A stretch of DNA of 43,298 nt from CAG-390 sp045543615 (GTDB taxonomy: Bacteria; Bacillota; Clostridia; Oscillospirales; CAG-272): contig JAZPXL010000055.1 in assembly GCA_045543615.1 (NCBI GenBank), forward strand, positions 1 to 43,298. Reading direction: 5' to 3'. Under the pieces are notes generated by a model. That model worked only from the letters and a program-made list of their open reading frames with translations, was not told where the DNA came from and did no database searches. Numbering within the stretch: the first letter of the stretch is position 1; the number at the start of each line of letters is the position of its first letter. The position numbers and the translations under genes are program-made. Shown piece by piece: positions 35,492 to 42,044 of this stretch.

Positions 35492-36781
35492 ATGCTTGAT
35501 TTAAAGTTTTTGAGAGAAAATCCCGAAATAGTAAGACAGAATATTCGCAACAAGTTCCAGGATCACAAGCTTCCCCTTGTTGACGAGGTGATTGCACTTG
35601 ATATTGAAAATCGCCGTATCAAGAGCGAGGCTAATGAGCTTCGTGCAGAGAAGAACCGTTGCTCTAAGATGATTGGCGCACTTATGGCTCAGGGACGCCG
35701 TGAGGAAGCTGAGGAGATGAAGGCAAAGGTTGCGGCAAGCGCAAAGAGACTGTCCGAGCTTGAGGCTCTTGAGCCTGTGCTTGAAGAGAAGATCAGAACT
35801 ATTATGATGACGATTCCCAACATCATTGACCCCTCAGTTCCGATCGGTAAGGATGACAGCGAGAACGTTGAGGTCTGCCGTTACGGTGAGCCTGTAACTC
35901 CCGATTTTGAAGTACCATATCACGCAGATATCTTTGAGCGTTTCTGTGGCCTTGACCTTGATGCTGCTCGCCGTGTTGCAGGTAATGGCTTCTATTATCT
36001 TATGGGCGATATTGCAAGACTTCACTCTGCAGTTATCTCATACGCTCGTGACTTTATGATCGACCGTGGATTTACCTATTGCGTCCCTCCCTTTATGATT
36101 CGCTCCGATGTTGTAACAGGCGTTATGTCTTTTGCTGAAATGGACGCTATGATGTATAAGATCGAGGGTGAGGATCTCTACCTCATCGGTACAAGTGAGC
36201 ACTCAATGATCGGTAAGTTCATCGACACCATCAATCCCGAAGAAAGCCTTCCCTACACCCTGACAAGCTATTCTCCCTGCTTCCGTAAGGAGAAGGGCGC
36301 ACACGGCATTGAGGAGAGAGGCGTTTACCGTATCCATCAGTTTGAAAAGCAGGAGATGATAGTTGTTTGTCGTCCTGAGGAAAGCCCTGTTTGGTTCGAT
36401 AAGCTCTGGCAGAATACAGTTGATCTCTTCCGTTCTCTCGATATTCCCGTTCGTACACTTGAGTGCTGCTCAGGTGACCTTGCAGATCTCAAGGTCAAGA
36501 GCATTGACGTCGAGGCGTGGTCGCCCAGACAGCAGAAGTATTTTGAGGTAGGAAGCTGCTCCAACCTCGGAGACGCACAGGCAAGAAGACTTAAGATCCG
36601 TGTATCTCAGAAGGATGGACAGAAGTATTTCGCTCACACACTCAATAATACAGTTGTCGCTCCCCCCAGAATGCTCATCGCATTTGCAGAAAACAACCTC
36701 TGCGCTGACGGCTCGATCAATATCCCCGTAGCTCTCCGTCCCTATATGGGCGGCGTGGATAAGATCTACCCCAAAAAGTAA
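35492..36781 (+). CDS. serS: seryl-tRNA synthetase
   Basis: Class II synthetase that charges tRNA-Ser and tRNA-Sec. 429 residues. The N-terminal 100 residues form the tRNA-binding coiled coil (MLDLKFLRENPEIVRQN start). Motif 2 reads SPCFRKEKG followed by GVYRIHQFEKQEM, and motif 3 reads NNTVVAPPRMLIAFAEN. RBS TTGGAG. It stands alone with its own promoter and terminator. Confidence 0.97.
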   Translation: MLDLKFLRENPEIVRQNIRNKFQDHKLPLVDEVIALDIENRRIKSEANELRAEKNRCSKMIGALMAQGRREEAEEMKAKVAASAKRLSELEALEPVLEEKIRTIMMTIPNIIDPSVPIGKDDSENVEVCRYGEPVTPDFEVPYHADIFERFCGLDLDAARRVAGNGFYYLMGDIARLHSAVISYARDFMIDRGFTYCVPPFMIRSDVVTGVMSFAEMDAMMYKIEGEDLYLIGTSEHSMIGKFIDTINPEESLPYTLTSYSPCFRKEKGAHGIEERGVYRIHQFEKQEMIVVCRPEESPVWFDKLWQNTVDLFRSLDIPVRTLECCSGDLADLKVKSIDVEAWSPRQQKYFEVGSCSNLGDAQARRLKIRVSQKDGQKYFAHTLNNTVVAPPRMLIAFAENNLCADGSINIPVALRPYMGGVDKIYPKK

Positions 36782-36795
36782 TATAGTAAAACGAA

Positions 36796-36831
36796 ACAAC
36801 TCCACGCAAAATGCGTGGAGTTGTGTTTTTT
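36796..36831. terminator. terminator between serS and the epimerase-like gene
   Basis: CAACTCCACGCA, loop AAA, TGCGTGGAGTTG, then TGTTTTTT; it can serve the convergent gene as well. Confidence 0.93.
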
Positions 36832-36833
36832 AA

Positions 36834-37673
36834 TTACTCGTTTTTGTCAGGTAGGAGTGCAGCAAGCCTGAGCGCACGCTTGTATGCCTCGGCGTGATAG
36901 CCGAAGATGTCGAGATGATGGTAAATATCGTGCGTGTTCTTTCCCGGCTTTGAGTTGTAGTTAAGCTCAAAGGTCAGCTCGCCCGAGTAGTTGACACGGG
37001 CAAGACGGTCTGCTACGCCCTGCCAGTTGGCAACGCCGTCAAAGGGCATAAGATGGGAGTCATCGTGCCAGGTGATAACGGTGGGGTCTGTCTGTCCGAG
37101 GTTGTCATTTATATGAGTGCAGAGCAATTTGTCGCCGTAGAGAAGAGGAACATCGGACGAGCCGTTGTAGCACATTTCGTGGCCTGTATCCCAACAGAAG
37201 CCAACGGAGGAAGACGAGCCGAGCTTTTCGATGATGAGCTTGAGGTATTCGATGCCCTCAACATTCTCAAAGGCAAGCTTTGTGCTTGTCTTCTCGGCAG
37301 CCTCAACGAGACGGGAGAAGCGAGCAATACCAAGGTCGGTGGGATTGTGGCGATCCATACCGATGATGGGGTGAATTATCATAATCGGCACTTCGCTTGC
37401 GGCGCATTCCTGGAGGCACTCAATAAGCTCATCAATAGCACCGTCACCGTCCTCACCCTCCTCCCAGGGCTGATACATCCTGTTAAACGGAGCGTGAACG
37501 GACTGATAGTAGAGCCCTGCGTTTCTTATGTACTCAGCGTGGGGAGCGATTCTGCCACGTGACCAGCCTGTGAAAACGCCGTCAAATCCTGCAGCCTTTA
37601 CAGCGTCAATGGTCATATTGAAGTTCACACCACCGATACCGGGATTGTGATTGATACAAATTTTTCTTTTCAT
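36834..37673 (-). CDS. xylose-isomerase-like TIM-barrel protein (sugar phosphate isomerase/epimerase)
   Basis: 279 residues of the AP endonuclease 2/xylose isomerase-like barrel. Visible blocks are GFDGVFTGW, IMIIHPI with a metal-type histidine, AFENVEG with the conserved glutamate, FCWDTGHEM and CTHINDN, which supply Asp and His ligands. Members isomerise or epimerise sugars and inositols. I chose the ATG at 37673, ten bases after AAAGGA, over a longer frame to 37727. The substrate is unknown. A minus-strand TATAAT lies at 37737-37742 with a poor -35 box. Confidence 0.83.
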   Translation of the reverse strand: MKRKICINHNPGIGGVNFNMTIDAVKAAGFDGVFTGWSRGRIAPHAEYIRNAGLYYQSVHAPFNRMYQPWEEGEDGDGAIDELIECLQECAASEVPIMIIHPIIGMDRHNPTDLGIARFSRLVEAAEKTSTKLAFENVEGIEYLKLIIEKLGSSSSVGFCWDTGHEMCYNGSSDVPLLYGDKLLCTHINDNLGQTDPTVITWHDDSHLMPFDGVANWQGVADRLARVNYSGELTFELNYNSKPGKNTHDIYHHLDIFGYHAEAYKRALRLAALLPDKNE

Positions 37674-37744
37674 TGGTATAGATCCTTTCTGTATGGGAAT
37701 ACTGATTTTGATGTAGAGACTATCCACTTAAGAAATATTATAGC

Positions 37745-37860
37745 ACTAAAAGCATAATAAAGGAAGAGAAAAAACAAAAAAACTAAAAAAGAAAAAGAAA
37801 AACAAAAAGAAAAGTAAGAGAGAAAAGCAAAAAAGAAAAAATAATAAGAAAAATTTCAAA
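37745..37860. other. A-rich, purine-biased tract
   Basis: About 115 bases made almost wholly of A and G on the plus strand, with long A runs broken by single G, C or T. No frame or hairpin. It separates the housekeeping block from the tRNA-Gln locus. Confidence 0.8.
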
Positions 37861-37866
37861 ATGGTA

Positions 37867-37895
37867 TTGACAAAACCACTTTTTTCTGCTATAAT
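37867..37895 (+). promoter_or_regulatory. sigma-A promoter of tRNA-Gln
   Basis: TTGACA, 17 bp, TATAAT, about 38 bases before the mature tRNA. Confidence 0.92.
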
Positions 37896-37933
37896 AAGCA
37901 ACGCACGCAAGAAGTGTGCAAACAGGGCAGCAT

Positions 37934-38009
37934 AGCGGCGTCGCCAAGCGGTAAGGCAACGGACTCTGACTCCGTCATTTCCTAGGTTCGAATCCTTGCG
38001 CCGCTGCCA
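37934..38009 (+). tRNA. tRNA-Gln (anticodon CTG)
   Basis: Acceptor AGCGGCG pairs with CGCCGCT; the D arm is GCCAAGCGGTAAGGC; the anticodon stem ACGGA/TCCGT encloses CTCTGAC with anticodon CTG; the encoded end is GCCA. The T arm CTAGG-TTCGAAT-CCTTG has one T-T mismatch. The tRNA is directly followed by a terminator whose stem begins with the final A of CCA. Confidence 0.93.
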
Positions 38010-38049
38010 AAAAGAAAGAGGATGGCTTTTGTCATCCTCTTTCTTTTTT
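38009..38049 (+). terminator. tRNA-Gln terminator hairpin
   Basis: A perfect 16 bp stem AAAAAGAAAGAGGATG with an 8-base loop and a complement ending in T's. The stem starts in the CCA of the tRNA. Confidence 0.9.
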
Positions 38050-38064
38050 ATTTTTGCTGAAGGG

Positions 38065-38077
38065 GCAAGGATTCGAA
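38065..38077 (-). repeat. inverted copy of the tRNA-Gln T arm
   Basis: GCAAGGATTCGAA is the exact reverse complement of 37987-37999 in the tRNA. Read-through RNA could pair these two segments around the terminator hairpin. Confidence 0.9.
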
Positions 38078-38084
38078 GCAGTGA

Positions 38085-38173
38085 AAAAACAACCTAAATG
38101 GTTGTTTTTGAACGGTGACCGAAGGCTTTGGCGTCGCACAACCACAAGAAGAATCGGACGTGCGACGCCAAAG
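38085..38173. repeat. two nested hairpins between tRNA-Gln 3'-end copies
   Basis: Hairpin 38085-38109 has a 10 bp stem AAAAACAACC with loop TAAAT. Hairpin 38126-38173 has a perfect 14 bp stem CTTTGGCGTCGCAC with a 20-base loop. ACAAGAAGAATC is repeated at 38144-38155 and 38174-38185. The outer GCAAGGATTC at 38065-38074 can pair with GAATCCTTGC at 38181-38190, making a branched structure. Confidence 0.8.
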
Positions 38174-38180
38174 ACAAGAA

Positions 38181-38200
38181 GAATCCTTGCGCCGCTGCCA
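38181..38200 (+). repeat. direct copy of the last 20 bases of tRNA-Gln
   Basis: Identical to 37990-38009 (from the T loop through CCA). It has no tRNA body before it. A new A-tract/T-tract hairpin follows at once. Confidence 0.95.
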
Positions 38201-38238
38201 AAAAAGAACAACCACCCGATGGGTGGTTGTTCTTTTTT
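38200..38238 (+). terminator. perfect terminator-like hairpin after the second tRNA-Gln 3' copy
   Basis: An 18 bp perfect stem AAAAAAGAACAACCACCC, loop GAT, complement ending in six T's. Confidence 0.9.
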
Positions 38239-38265
38239 AGTAACACTCCACGGATGAAGAACCTC

Positions 38266-38342
38266 TTTGTGTCGCAAAGCGACACAAAAAAGTTTGCGCG
38301 CTATCGCCGAATAAAACTATAACACCCAATAATGCGCGCAAA
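38266..38342. repeat. two further inverted repeats
   Basis: TTTGTGTCGC, loop AAA, GCGACACAAA at 38266-38288. TTTGCGCGC at 38293-38301 pairs with GCGCGCAAA at 38334-38342. No coding sense. Confidence 0.85.
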
Positions 38343-38344
38343 TG

Positions 38345-38372
38345 TAGGTTCTGAATCTCGGCGCCGCTGCCA
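38345..38372 (+). repeat. third, diverged copy of the tRNA-Gln 3' end
   Basis: TAGGTTCTGAATCTCG followed by GCGCCGCTGCCA matches the tRNA T arm and acceptor 3' strand with a few changes and one extra base in the T loop. Confidence 0.85.
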
Positions 38373-38404
38373 AAAAACACCATCGCAAAGCGATGGTGTT
38401 TTTT
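38372..38404 (+). terminator. perfect terminator-like hairpin after the third tRNA-Gln 3' copy
   Basis: A 15 bp perfect stem AAAAAACACCATCGC, loop AAA, complement ending in six T's. Confidence 0.9.
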
Positions 38405-38407
38405 TAT

Positions 38408-38584
38408 CCAAGCCGCAGGCTTGGTATATCATTGACGCACGAAGTGCGGCGTATATCATCAGCCCCTGTGGGGCTGTATCTCATCACGCGCCAGCGTGTA
38501 TTCCCTGCGGCTTGATGATATTCAATGCTCCGCATTGATGATATACCGCAACAAGTTGCGGATGATATACACGCCTTCGGCGTG
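38408..38584. repeat. hairpin array 1 (TATATCAT/ATGATATA linkers)
   Basis: Seven or eight short hairpins, each with its own stem: CCAAGCC-GCA, CGCAC-GAA, AGCCCC-TGT, CACGC-GCCA, TCAATGC-TCC, CCGCAA-CAAG and CACGCC-TTC with their complements. Most linkers are TATATCATC or its complement GATGATATA. The stems differ while the linker and the 3-4 base loop format are kept. No frame spans it convincingly. Confidence 0.88.
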
Positions 38585-38611
38585 ATTGGGATGCGAGGAT
38601 GCGGAAAGCTC

Positions 38612-38640
38612 TTGAATCACCTTGCAATATATGATATAAT
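38612..38640 (+). promoter_or_regulatory. promoter of four-helix-bundle gene A
   Basis: TTGAAT, 17 bp, TATAAT, directly after array 1. Confidence 0.85.
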
Positions 38641-38661
38641 ATTTTCGAAGGGAGTGATTGT

Positions 38662-39009
38662 ATGGCTAAAAACTATTTATTGATCTATTCAGAACAACTT
38701 GCGAGCGATATAGAATTACTTTGTCAAAATATAAAAGCCCCCTCTAACACTCTTTTCCAAATTCGCAAGAGTTCAAGTAGTGTGTACGCAAATATACGTG
38801 AGGCAAATTACGGGCAAAGTAAAGCCGATATGCTTTCAAAGTTCGAAATCGCGCTCAAAGAATGTAGCGAAACCGAAGGCTGGTTGCAGTTGTTACATAA
38901 TACAAACGGAATAGATGAGGAAATCTATAAATATTATCGGAATCTTTGCGGTCGTATCAGACGAATGTTGATTGCGAGTTGCAAAACTTTGAAGGAGAAT
39001 ACGAAATGA
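38662..39009 (+). CDS. four-helix-bundle protein, Avd/S23 (IVP)-like, copy A
   Basis: A 115-residue, all-helical protein. It resembles the family that includes proteins encoded in 23S rRNA intervening sequences (S23/IVP) and Avd of diversity-generating retroelements. The core QIRKSSSSVYANIREANYGQ leads to SKFEIALKE at 59-67, SETEGWLQLL, and a basic C-terminal helix (GRIRRMLIASCKTLKE). It shares this core with the second copy at 42300. GGAG precedes the ATG. Known relatives bind nucleic acid or a reverse transcriptase as a pentamer; no reverse transcriptase is present here. Its stop overlaps the next start (ATGA). Confidence 0.85.
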   Translation: MAKNYLLIYSEQLASDIELLCQNIKAPSNTLFQIRKSSSSVYANIREANYGQSKADMLSKFEIALKECSETEGWLQLLHNTNGIDEEIYKYYRNLCGRIRRMLIASCKTLKENTK

Positions 39010-39335
39010 AAATTTCTATTGATGAATTACAGGATTATTTGTCAGACCGATATTGTGGCTGGGCTACCGAGCAAGCTATGTTTATGAAATTGGTAGAGGA
39101 GATCGGGGAGGTTGCTGAGGTATTGAACAAGCGAGCCGGCCGCAAAGCTTCTGACGAAAACGATTTACAGGAGCAATTAGGTATGGAACTTGTGGATATG
39201 ATACACTACATTGTTGCCATTGCTGCAATTAATGATATTGACCTTACAACTCTTATGATCGAAAAAGACAAAAAAGCATCCATCAAGTATCATCACACAA
39301 TAAATCTCGAAACATTCTTGTCCGAGAGAAAATGA
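39006..39335 (+). CDS. MazG-like NTP pyrophosphohydrolase
   Basis: 109 residues with the metal-binding pattern of all-alpha NTP pyrophosphatases: EEIGE at 31-35 and ELVD with Glu61 and Asp64. It would hydrolyse (d)NTPs to monophosphates. I placed the start at the ATG at 39006, which overlaps the stop of the four-helix-bundle gene by four bases and has AAGGAG upstream. The coupling makes it cargo of element A. Phage and island MazG proteins are common; the role here is unknown. Confidence 0.8.
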   Translation: MKISIDELQDYLSDRYCGWATEQAMFMKLVEEIGEVAEVLNKRAGRKASDENDLQEQLGMELVDMIHYIVAIAAINDIDLTTLMIEKDKKASIKYHHTINLETFLSERK

Positions 39336-39368
39336 TTTTGCAGGCATTTAACCATTCTTACCCACTTC

Positions 39369-39426
39369 ACGCACCTTTTTTTGCGTTTTTACCTACACTT
39401 ACGCACCGTTTGCGCGGTTCTTCGCA
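39369..39426 (+). repeat. repeat R, copy A (58 bp)
   Basis: Nearly identical to 42909-42964: ACGCACC, a T run, GCGTTTTTACCTACACTTA, CGCACCGTTTG and TTCTTCGCA. The copies differ in T-run length and two or three bases near the end. It lies after the cargo gene in both elements. ACGCA/TGCGT inside it can pair. Confidence 0.95.
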
Positions 39427-39428
39427 AC

Positions 39429-39604
39429 AAAAAAGAACTTTTGTCTACCGACAAATGTTCTTTTTTGAATGATGTTTGCCTGTGGCAAATGATGTGTGGC
39501 TTCGCCACATTTTATGGCAAACATCGCATCATTGCGCCCAACGGGAGCAACATCATTTTGAGCGAAGCGAAAAACATCATATCGCCGCAAGGCGATGCAT
39601 CATT
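39429..39604. repeat. hairpin array 2 (ATGATG/CATCAT linkers)
   Basis: It starts with a long hairpin 39429-39466 (AAAAAAGAAC, mismatch, TTTGTC, loop TACC, complement). Then come TTTGCC-TGT, TGTGGC-TTC, a GCCC-AAC-GGG type, a GC-GAA-GC type and ATCGCC-GCAA stems, joined by TGATG or CATCAT. GATGTTTGCC at 39471-39480 pairs with GGCAAACATC at 39516-39525, enclosing inner hairpins. The 41 bases at 39496-39536 recur exactly at 42141-42181. Confidence 0.88.
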
Positions 39605-39627
39605 ATGAATATATACAATGCGCCCCC

Positions 39628-39656
39628 TTGATTTATCCCTCAAAGTGTGATATAAT
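39628..39656 (+). promoter_or_regulatory. promoter of the 139-residue membrane protein
   Basis: TTGATT, 17 bp, TATAAT. Confidence 0.85.
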
Positions 39657-39679
39657 GAAAACTGAAAGGTGGTGAGGGG

Positions 39680-40099
39680 ATGAAAAATCTTGTAGTTAAC
39701 GCAAGAGGGGCGTTTTTTGCTGTGCTTTCGATTGCTTTGATTGCGCTTGGCGTATGGACAATTTCCGATGATACGGCGATTTCTGTTTGCATCATCGCCC
39801 TTGGAGCACTTCTGCTTTTCATCTACGCTCTCGCTTTCCCGGCTTTCTGTGTCATCAATTCCGATGGAGTGGCTGTATATTATTTGCTTGGAGCTGTAAA
39901 GAAAAAAGCGAGCTTTGAGAGCTTGAAGATCGTTGAAGATCATCACTCCCGTTTTGGAGCTCTGCCTTGGTGGAGAGAATACCATTTCGCTTATTTCAAG
40001 ACCCGTTTCCCTCTTTGGGAGCGTGCTTGCATTCCGAAAAACCGTAAATCACAACGCCTGATAGAGAAGTATTACGGAAAAGCAGAAAAGGTCGATTGA
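39680..40099 (+). CDS. small membrane protein, PH-like, unknown
   Basis: 139 residues with two membrane helices (about 10-28 and 33-57) followed by a soluble part of about 80 residues with VYYLLGAVKKKASFESLKIVE, reminiscent of bacterial PH/YcxB-like domains. That likeness is weak. GGTGGTGAGGGG precedes the ATG. Single gene with its own promoter and a terminator shared with the MATE gene. Confidence 0.7.
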   Translation: MKNLVVNARGAFFAVLSIALIALGVWTISDDTAISVCIIALGALLLFIYALAFPAFCVINSDGVAVYYLLGAVKKKASFESLKIVEDHHSRFGALPWWREYHFAYFKTRFPLWERACIPKNRKSQRLIEKYYGKAEKVD

Positions 40100-40125
40100 A
40101 GCTTGTATATTAACCTGAATATCAG

Positions 40126-40157
40126 AAGCAGCTCACCCAAATGGGTGAGCTGCTTTT
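40126..40157. terminator. bidirectional terminator
   Basis: AAGCAGCTCACCC, loop AAAT, GGGTGAGCTGCTT, TT; convergent genes on both sides. Confidence 0.88.
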
Positions 40158-40172
40158 ACGCAAAAATCTTGC

Positions 40173-41534
40173 TTACCGCTTGATTTTGCTCCAGACGTAT
40201 TTGATAAGAGCTGTGCCGAGGACGAGAGAGAGAACGGACGTGCCAAACATATTGAGCCAGATGCCGTTAAGTCCGAGTGGCCAGAGCGCACCAAGTATTG
40301 CGACGGGGAAGAGGCACGCCACGCAGACGGAAAGAATCGTTGCTTGCAGGGGCTTTTCAATAGCACCAAGAAAGCTCTGCGCTGAAATTGTGAACCATCT
40401 GACAAGGAAGGTCAGGCAGAAGATGCGAAGCGCATTACTTGAAAGCTCAAGAAGCTTGATTTCCTCAGGATCAACGAAGAGAGATGCGAGAGGTGTTGAG
40501 AAGAAGAACATAACGGCAGCTCCTGCAATACTGATGACAGCAGAGCCAATAAAGCCTGTAAGTGCGATTTTCTTTACTCTGTCATAATTCTCAGCACCAA
40601 AGTTGAAGCCGATGGCAGGGGCGATGGAGTCGCTGATGCCATAGATGAGAGGGTGACAGAGGTCGCTTGCGTACATAAGAACTGCGTATGCAGCAACGGC
40701 AGTTGTTCCACCACCCTCACCGAATGCTCGTGCGCCAAGCGTCATAAGCGAGATGTTCATCATAATTGATGTCACACGCCCGGAGATGTTGCTAAGGAAC
40801 GTCGGAGAGCCACAAGCGGCGATCTCCTTGAGCATAGAGATGCTGAAGCGTGGGCGAGTGAATTTGAGAATCGTGCGACCACGAAGAAAGGGGATTGAAG
40901 CTAAAACTGAGCACAGACACATAGCGATTGATGCGGCAAGTGCCGAGCCTGCAACATCCATATCAAGTCCAATGAGGAAGAGGACGAGGAGGGCGATGGT
41001 TGCTATGTTTGAGAAAATGTTGATGAACATACTTGTCTTGACGTAACCACTTATGCGCAGGTAGTTGTCCATAGCAAAAAAGATGGTTGTCAGAGGGCTT
41101 GTCAGGGCAAATATGCGAATGTATTTGGCAGATGTGCGAAGAAGCTTATCGTCAGCTCCCATAAACCTTGCCATAGGTTCGGCAGCAAAAAACATTATCG
41201 TTCCCATAACTACTGCAGCAATAAAAATGAGGATGAGCGAGCAGGAAAAGATGTTGTTTGCGCTCTTTTCATCCTTTTTGCCGAGTGCAATGGAAATGGG
41301 AACGGACGCGCCAACTCCGACAAGGTCGGCAAGAGAGAAGTTTATCATAACCACGGGCATAGCAATGTTGACGGCGGCAAAAGCCTCCTCGCCAAGCTGC
41401 TGACCGATAAAAATACCCTCGAAAATGCTGTATATGGACATAGTGAACATACTTATCATACCGGGCATAGCCACGGTGAAGAAGAGCTTCCACGGATTCA
41501 TTGTGGAAAACATAGTTTTGGAATCCATCTTCAT
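40173..41534 (-). CDS. MATE family efflux transporter
   Basis: A 453-residue integral membrane protein with about twelve helices, probably a cation-coupled drug or metabolite exporter. The opening NPWKLFFTVAMPGMISM and the FVDPEEIKLL segment are typical of Firmicutes MATE proteins. I cut the frame to the ATG at 41534, preceded by AAAGGAGG, because the longer frame to 41684 covers the promoter. Polyspecific family; substrate unknown. Confidence 0.92.
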   Translation of the reverse strand: MKMDSKTMFSTMNPWKLFFTVAMPGMISMFTMSIYSIFEGIFIGQQLGEEAFAAVNIAMPVVMINFSLADLVGVGASVPISIALGKKDEKSANNIFSCSLILIFIAAVVMGTIMFFAAEPMARFMGADDKLLRTSAKYIRIFALTSPLTTIFFAMDNYLRISGYVKTSMFINIFSNIATIALLVLFLIGLDMDVAGSALAASIAMCLCSVLASIPFLRGRTILKFTRPRFSISMLKEIAACGSPTFLSNISGRVTSIMMNISLMTLGARAFGEGGGTTAVAAYAVLMYASDLCHPLIYGISDSIAPAIGFNFGAENYDRVKKIALTGFIGSAVISIAGAAVMFFFSTPLASLFVDPEEIKLLELSSNALRIFCLTFLVRWFTISAQSFLGAIEKPLQATILSVCVACLFPVAILGALWPLGLNGIWLNMFGTSVLSLVLGTALIKYVWSKIKR

Positions 41535-41592
41535 ATGAGTATATCCTCCTTTGCCAAAAATGAATACAGCACCAAAAAAGCGCACAATGGAC

Positions 41593-41621
41593 AGTATAGC
41601 ACATAAACAGATAAAAGTCAA
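41593..41621 (-). promoter_or_regulatory. sigma-A promoter of the MATE gene
   Basis: On the minus strand: TTGACT, 17 bp, TATACT. Confidence 0.82.
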
Positions 41622-41703
41622 CAACAATTGATTGATGATGAGGAATGTGTGGGCAAACAGTAATAAAAAATTGCAAAAAAACAAAAAAACTTAAAAAAAG
41701 GTA

Positions 41704-41732
41704 TTGACAAACGCCGTGTGATGTGATATAAT
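41704..41732 (+). promoter_or_regulatory. sigma-A promoter of the tRNA-Thr/tRNA-Tyr unit
   Basis: TTGACA, 17 bp, TATAAT, about 30 bases before tRNA-Thr. Confidence 0.92.
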
Positions 41733-41763
41733 CTTATGCGTCCGACAGGATGAGGTCGGAAAT

Positions 41764-41838
41764 GCTGGTGTGGCTCAATGGCAGAGCAGCTGATTTGTAA
41801 TCAGCAGGTTGTTGGTTCGACTCCGATCACCAGCTCCA
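41764..41838 (+). tRNA. tRNA-Thr (anticodon TGT)
   Basis: Acceptor GCTGGTG/CACCAGC, D arm GCTCAATGGCAGAGC, anticodon stem GCTGA/TCAGC with loop TTTGTAA and anticodon TGT, T arm GTTGG-TTCGACT-CCGAT, encoded CCA. Confidence 0.95.
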
Positions 41839-41841
41839 AAG

Positions 41842-41879
41842 AATCCGTCGCAATTGTCGAGAGACGAGAGCGACGGATT
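41842..41879 (+). repeat. spacer hairpin between tRNA-Thr and tRNA-Tyr
   Basis: AATCCGTCGC pairs with GCGACGGATT around an 18-base loop. There is no T-run, so this is more likely a processing stem than a terminator. Confidence 0.7.
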
Positions 41880-41884
41880 TATAT

Positions 41885-41969
41885 GGGGGATTTCCCGAGC
41901 GGCCAAAGGGGGCAGACTGTAAATCTGTTGTCACTGACTTCGGTGGTCCGAATCCACCATCCCCCACCA
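41885..41969 (+). tRNA. tRNA-Tyr (anticodon GTA)
   Basis: Class II tRNA: acceptor GGGGGAT/ATCCCCC, anticodon stem GCAGA/TCTGT with loop CTGTAAA and anticodon GTA, long variable arm, T arm with GTCCGAATC, encoded ACCA. 85 bases. Confidence 0.95.
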
Positions 41970-42009
41970 ACAAAAAGAGCACTGCAAAGCAGTGCTCTTT
42001 TTGTTGGTG
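41965..42009 (+). terminator. tRNA-Tyr terminator embedded in a 21 bp perfect inverted repeat
   Basis: The stem begins inside the tRNA 3' end (CACCAACAAAAAGAGCACTGC), loop AAA, and a perfect complement ending GTTGGTG. A terminator needs only the part up to TTTTT; the extra pairing mirrors the tRNA tail. Confidence 0.9.
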
Positions 42010-42025
42010 AGGACGCGCAGCGTGT

Positions 42026-42036
42026 GTGGATTCGGA
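42026..42036 (-). repeat. inverted copy of the tRNA-Tyr T arm
   Basis: GTGGATTCGGA is the reverse complement of 41947-41957 in the tRNA, the same arrangement as downstream of tRNA-Gln. Confidence 0.85.
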
Positions 42037-42044
42037 AGCCCGGC

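Noticed and set aside
38332..38538. A 68-codon frame inside hairpin array 1
   Set aside because: It is made of array units and a tRNA 3' copy, with no RBS or recognisable protein.
38372..38600. Hairpin array as a CRISPR array
   Set aside because: There is no constant repeat of 25-37 bases, the hairpin stems change from unit to unit, units are only about 25 bases, and no cas gene is present.
39006..39335. The MazG-like gene and its neighbour as a toxin-antitoxin pair
   Set aside because: MazG is a nucleotide pyrophosphatase and not a member of the MazEF toxin pair, and the partner is an Avd/S23-like four-helix bundle.
41842..41879. A terminator between tRNA-Thr and tRNA-Tyr
   Set aside because: The hairpin has an 18-base loop and no T-run, and tRNA-Tyr has no promoter of its own, so the tRNAs are probably co-transcribed.
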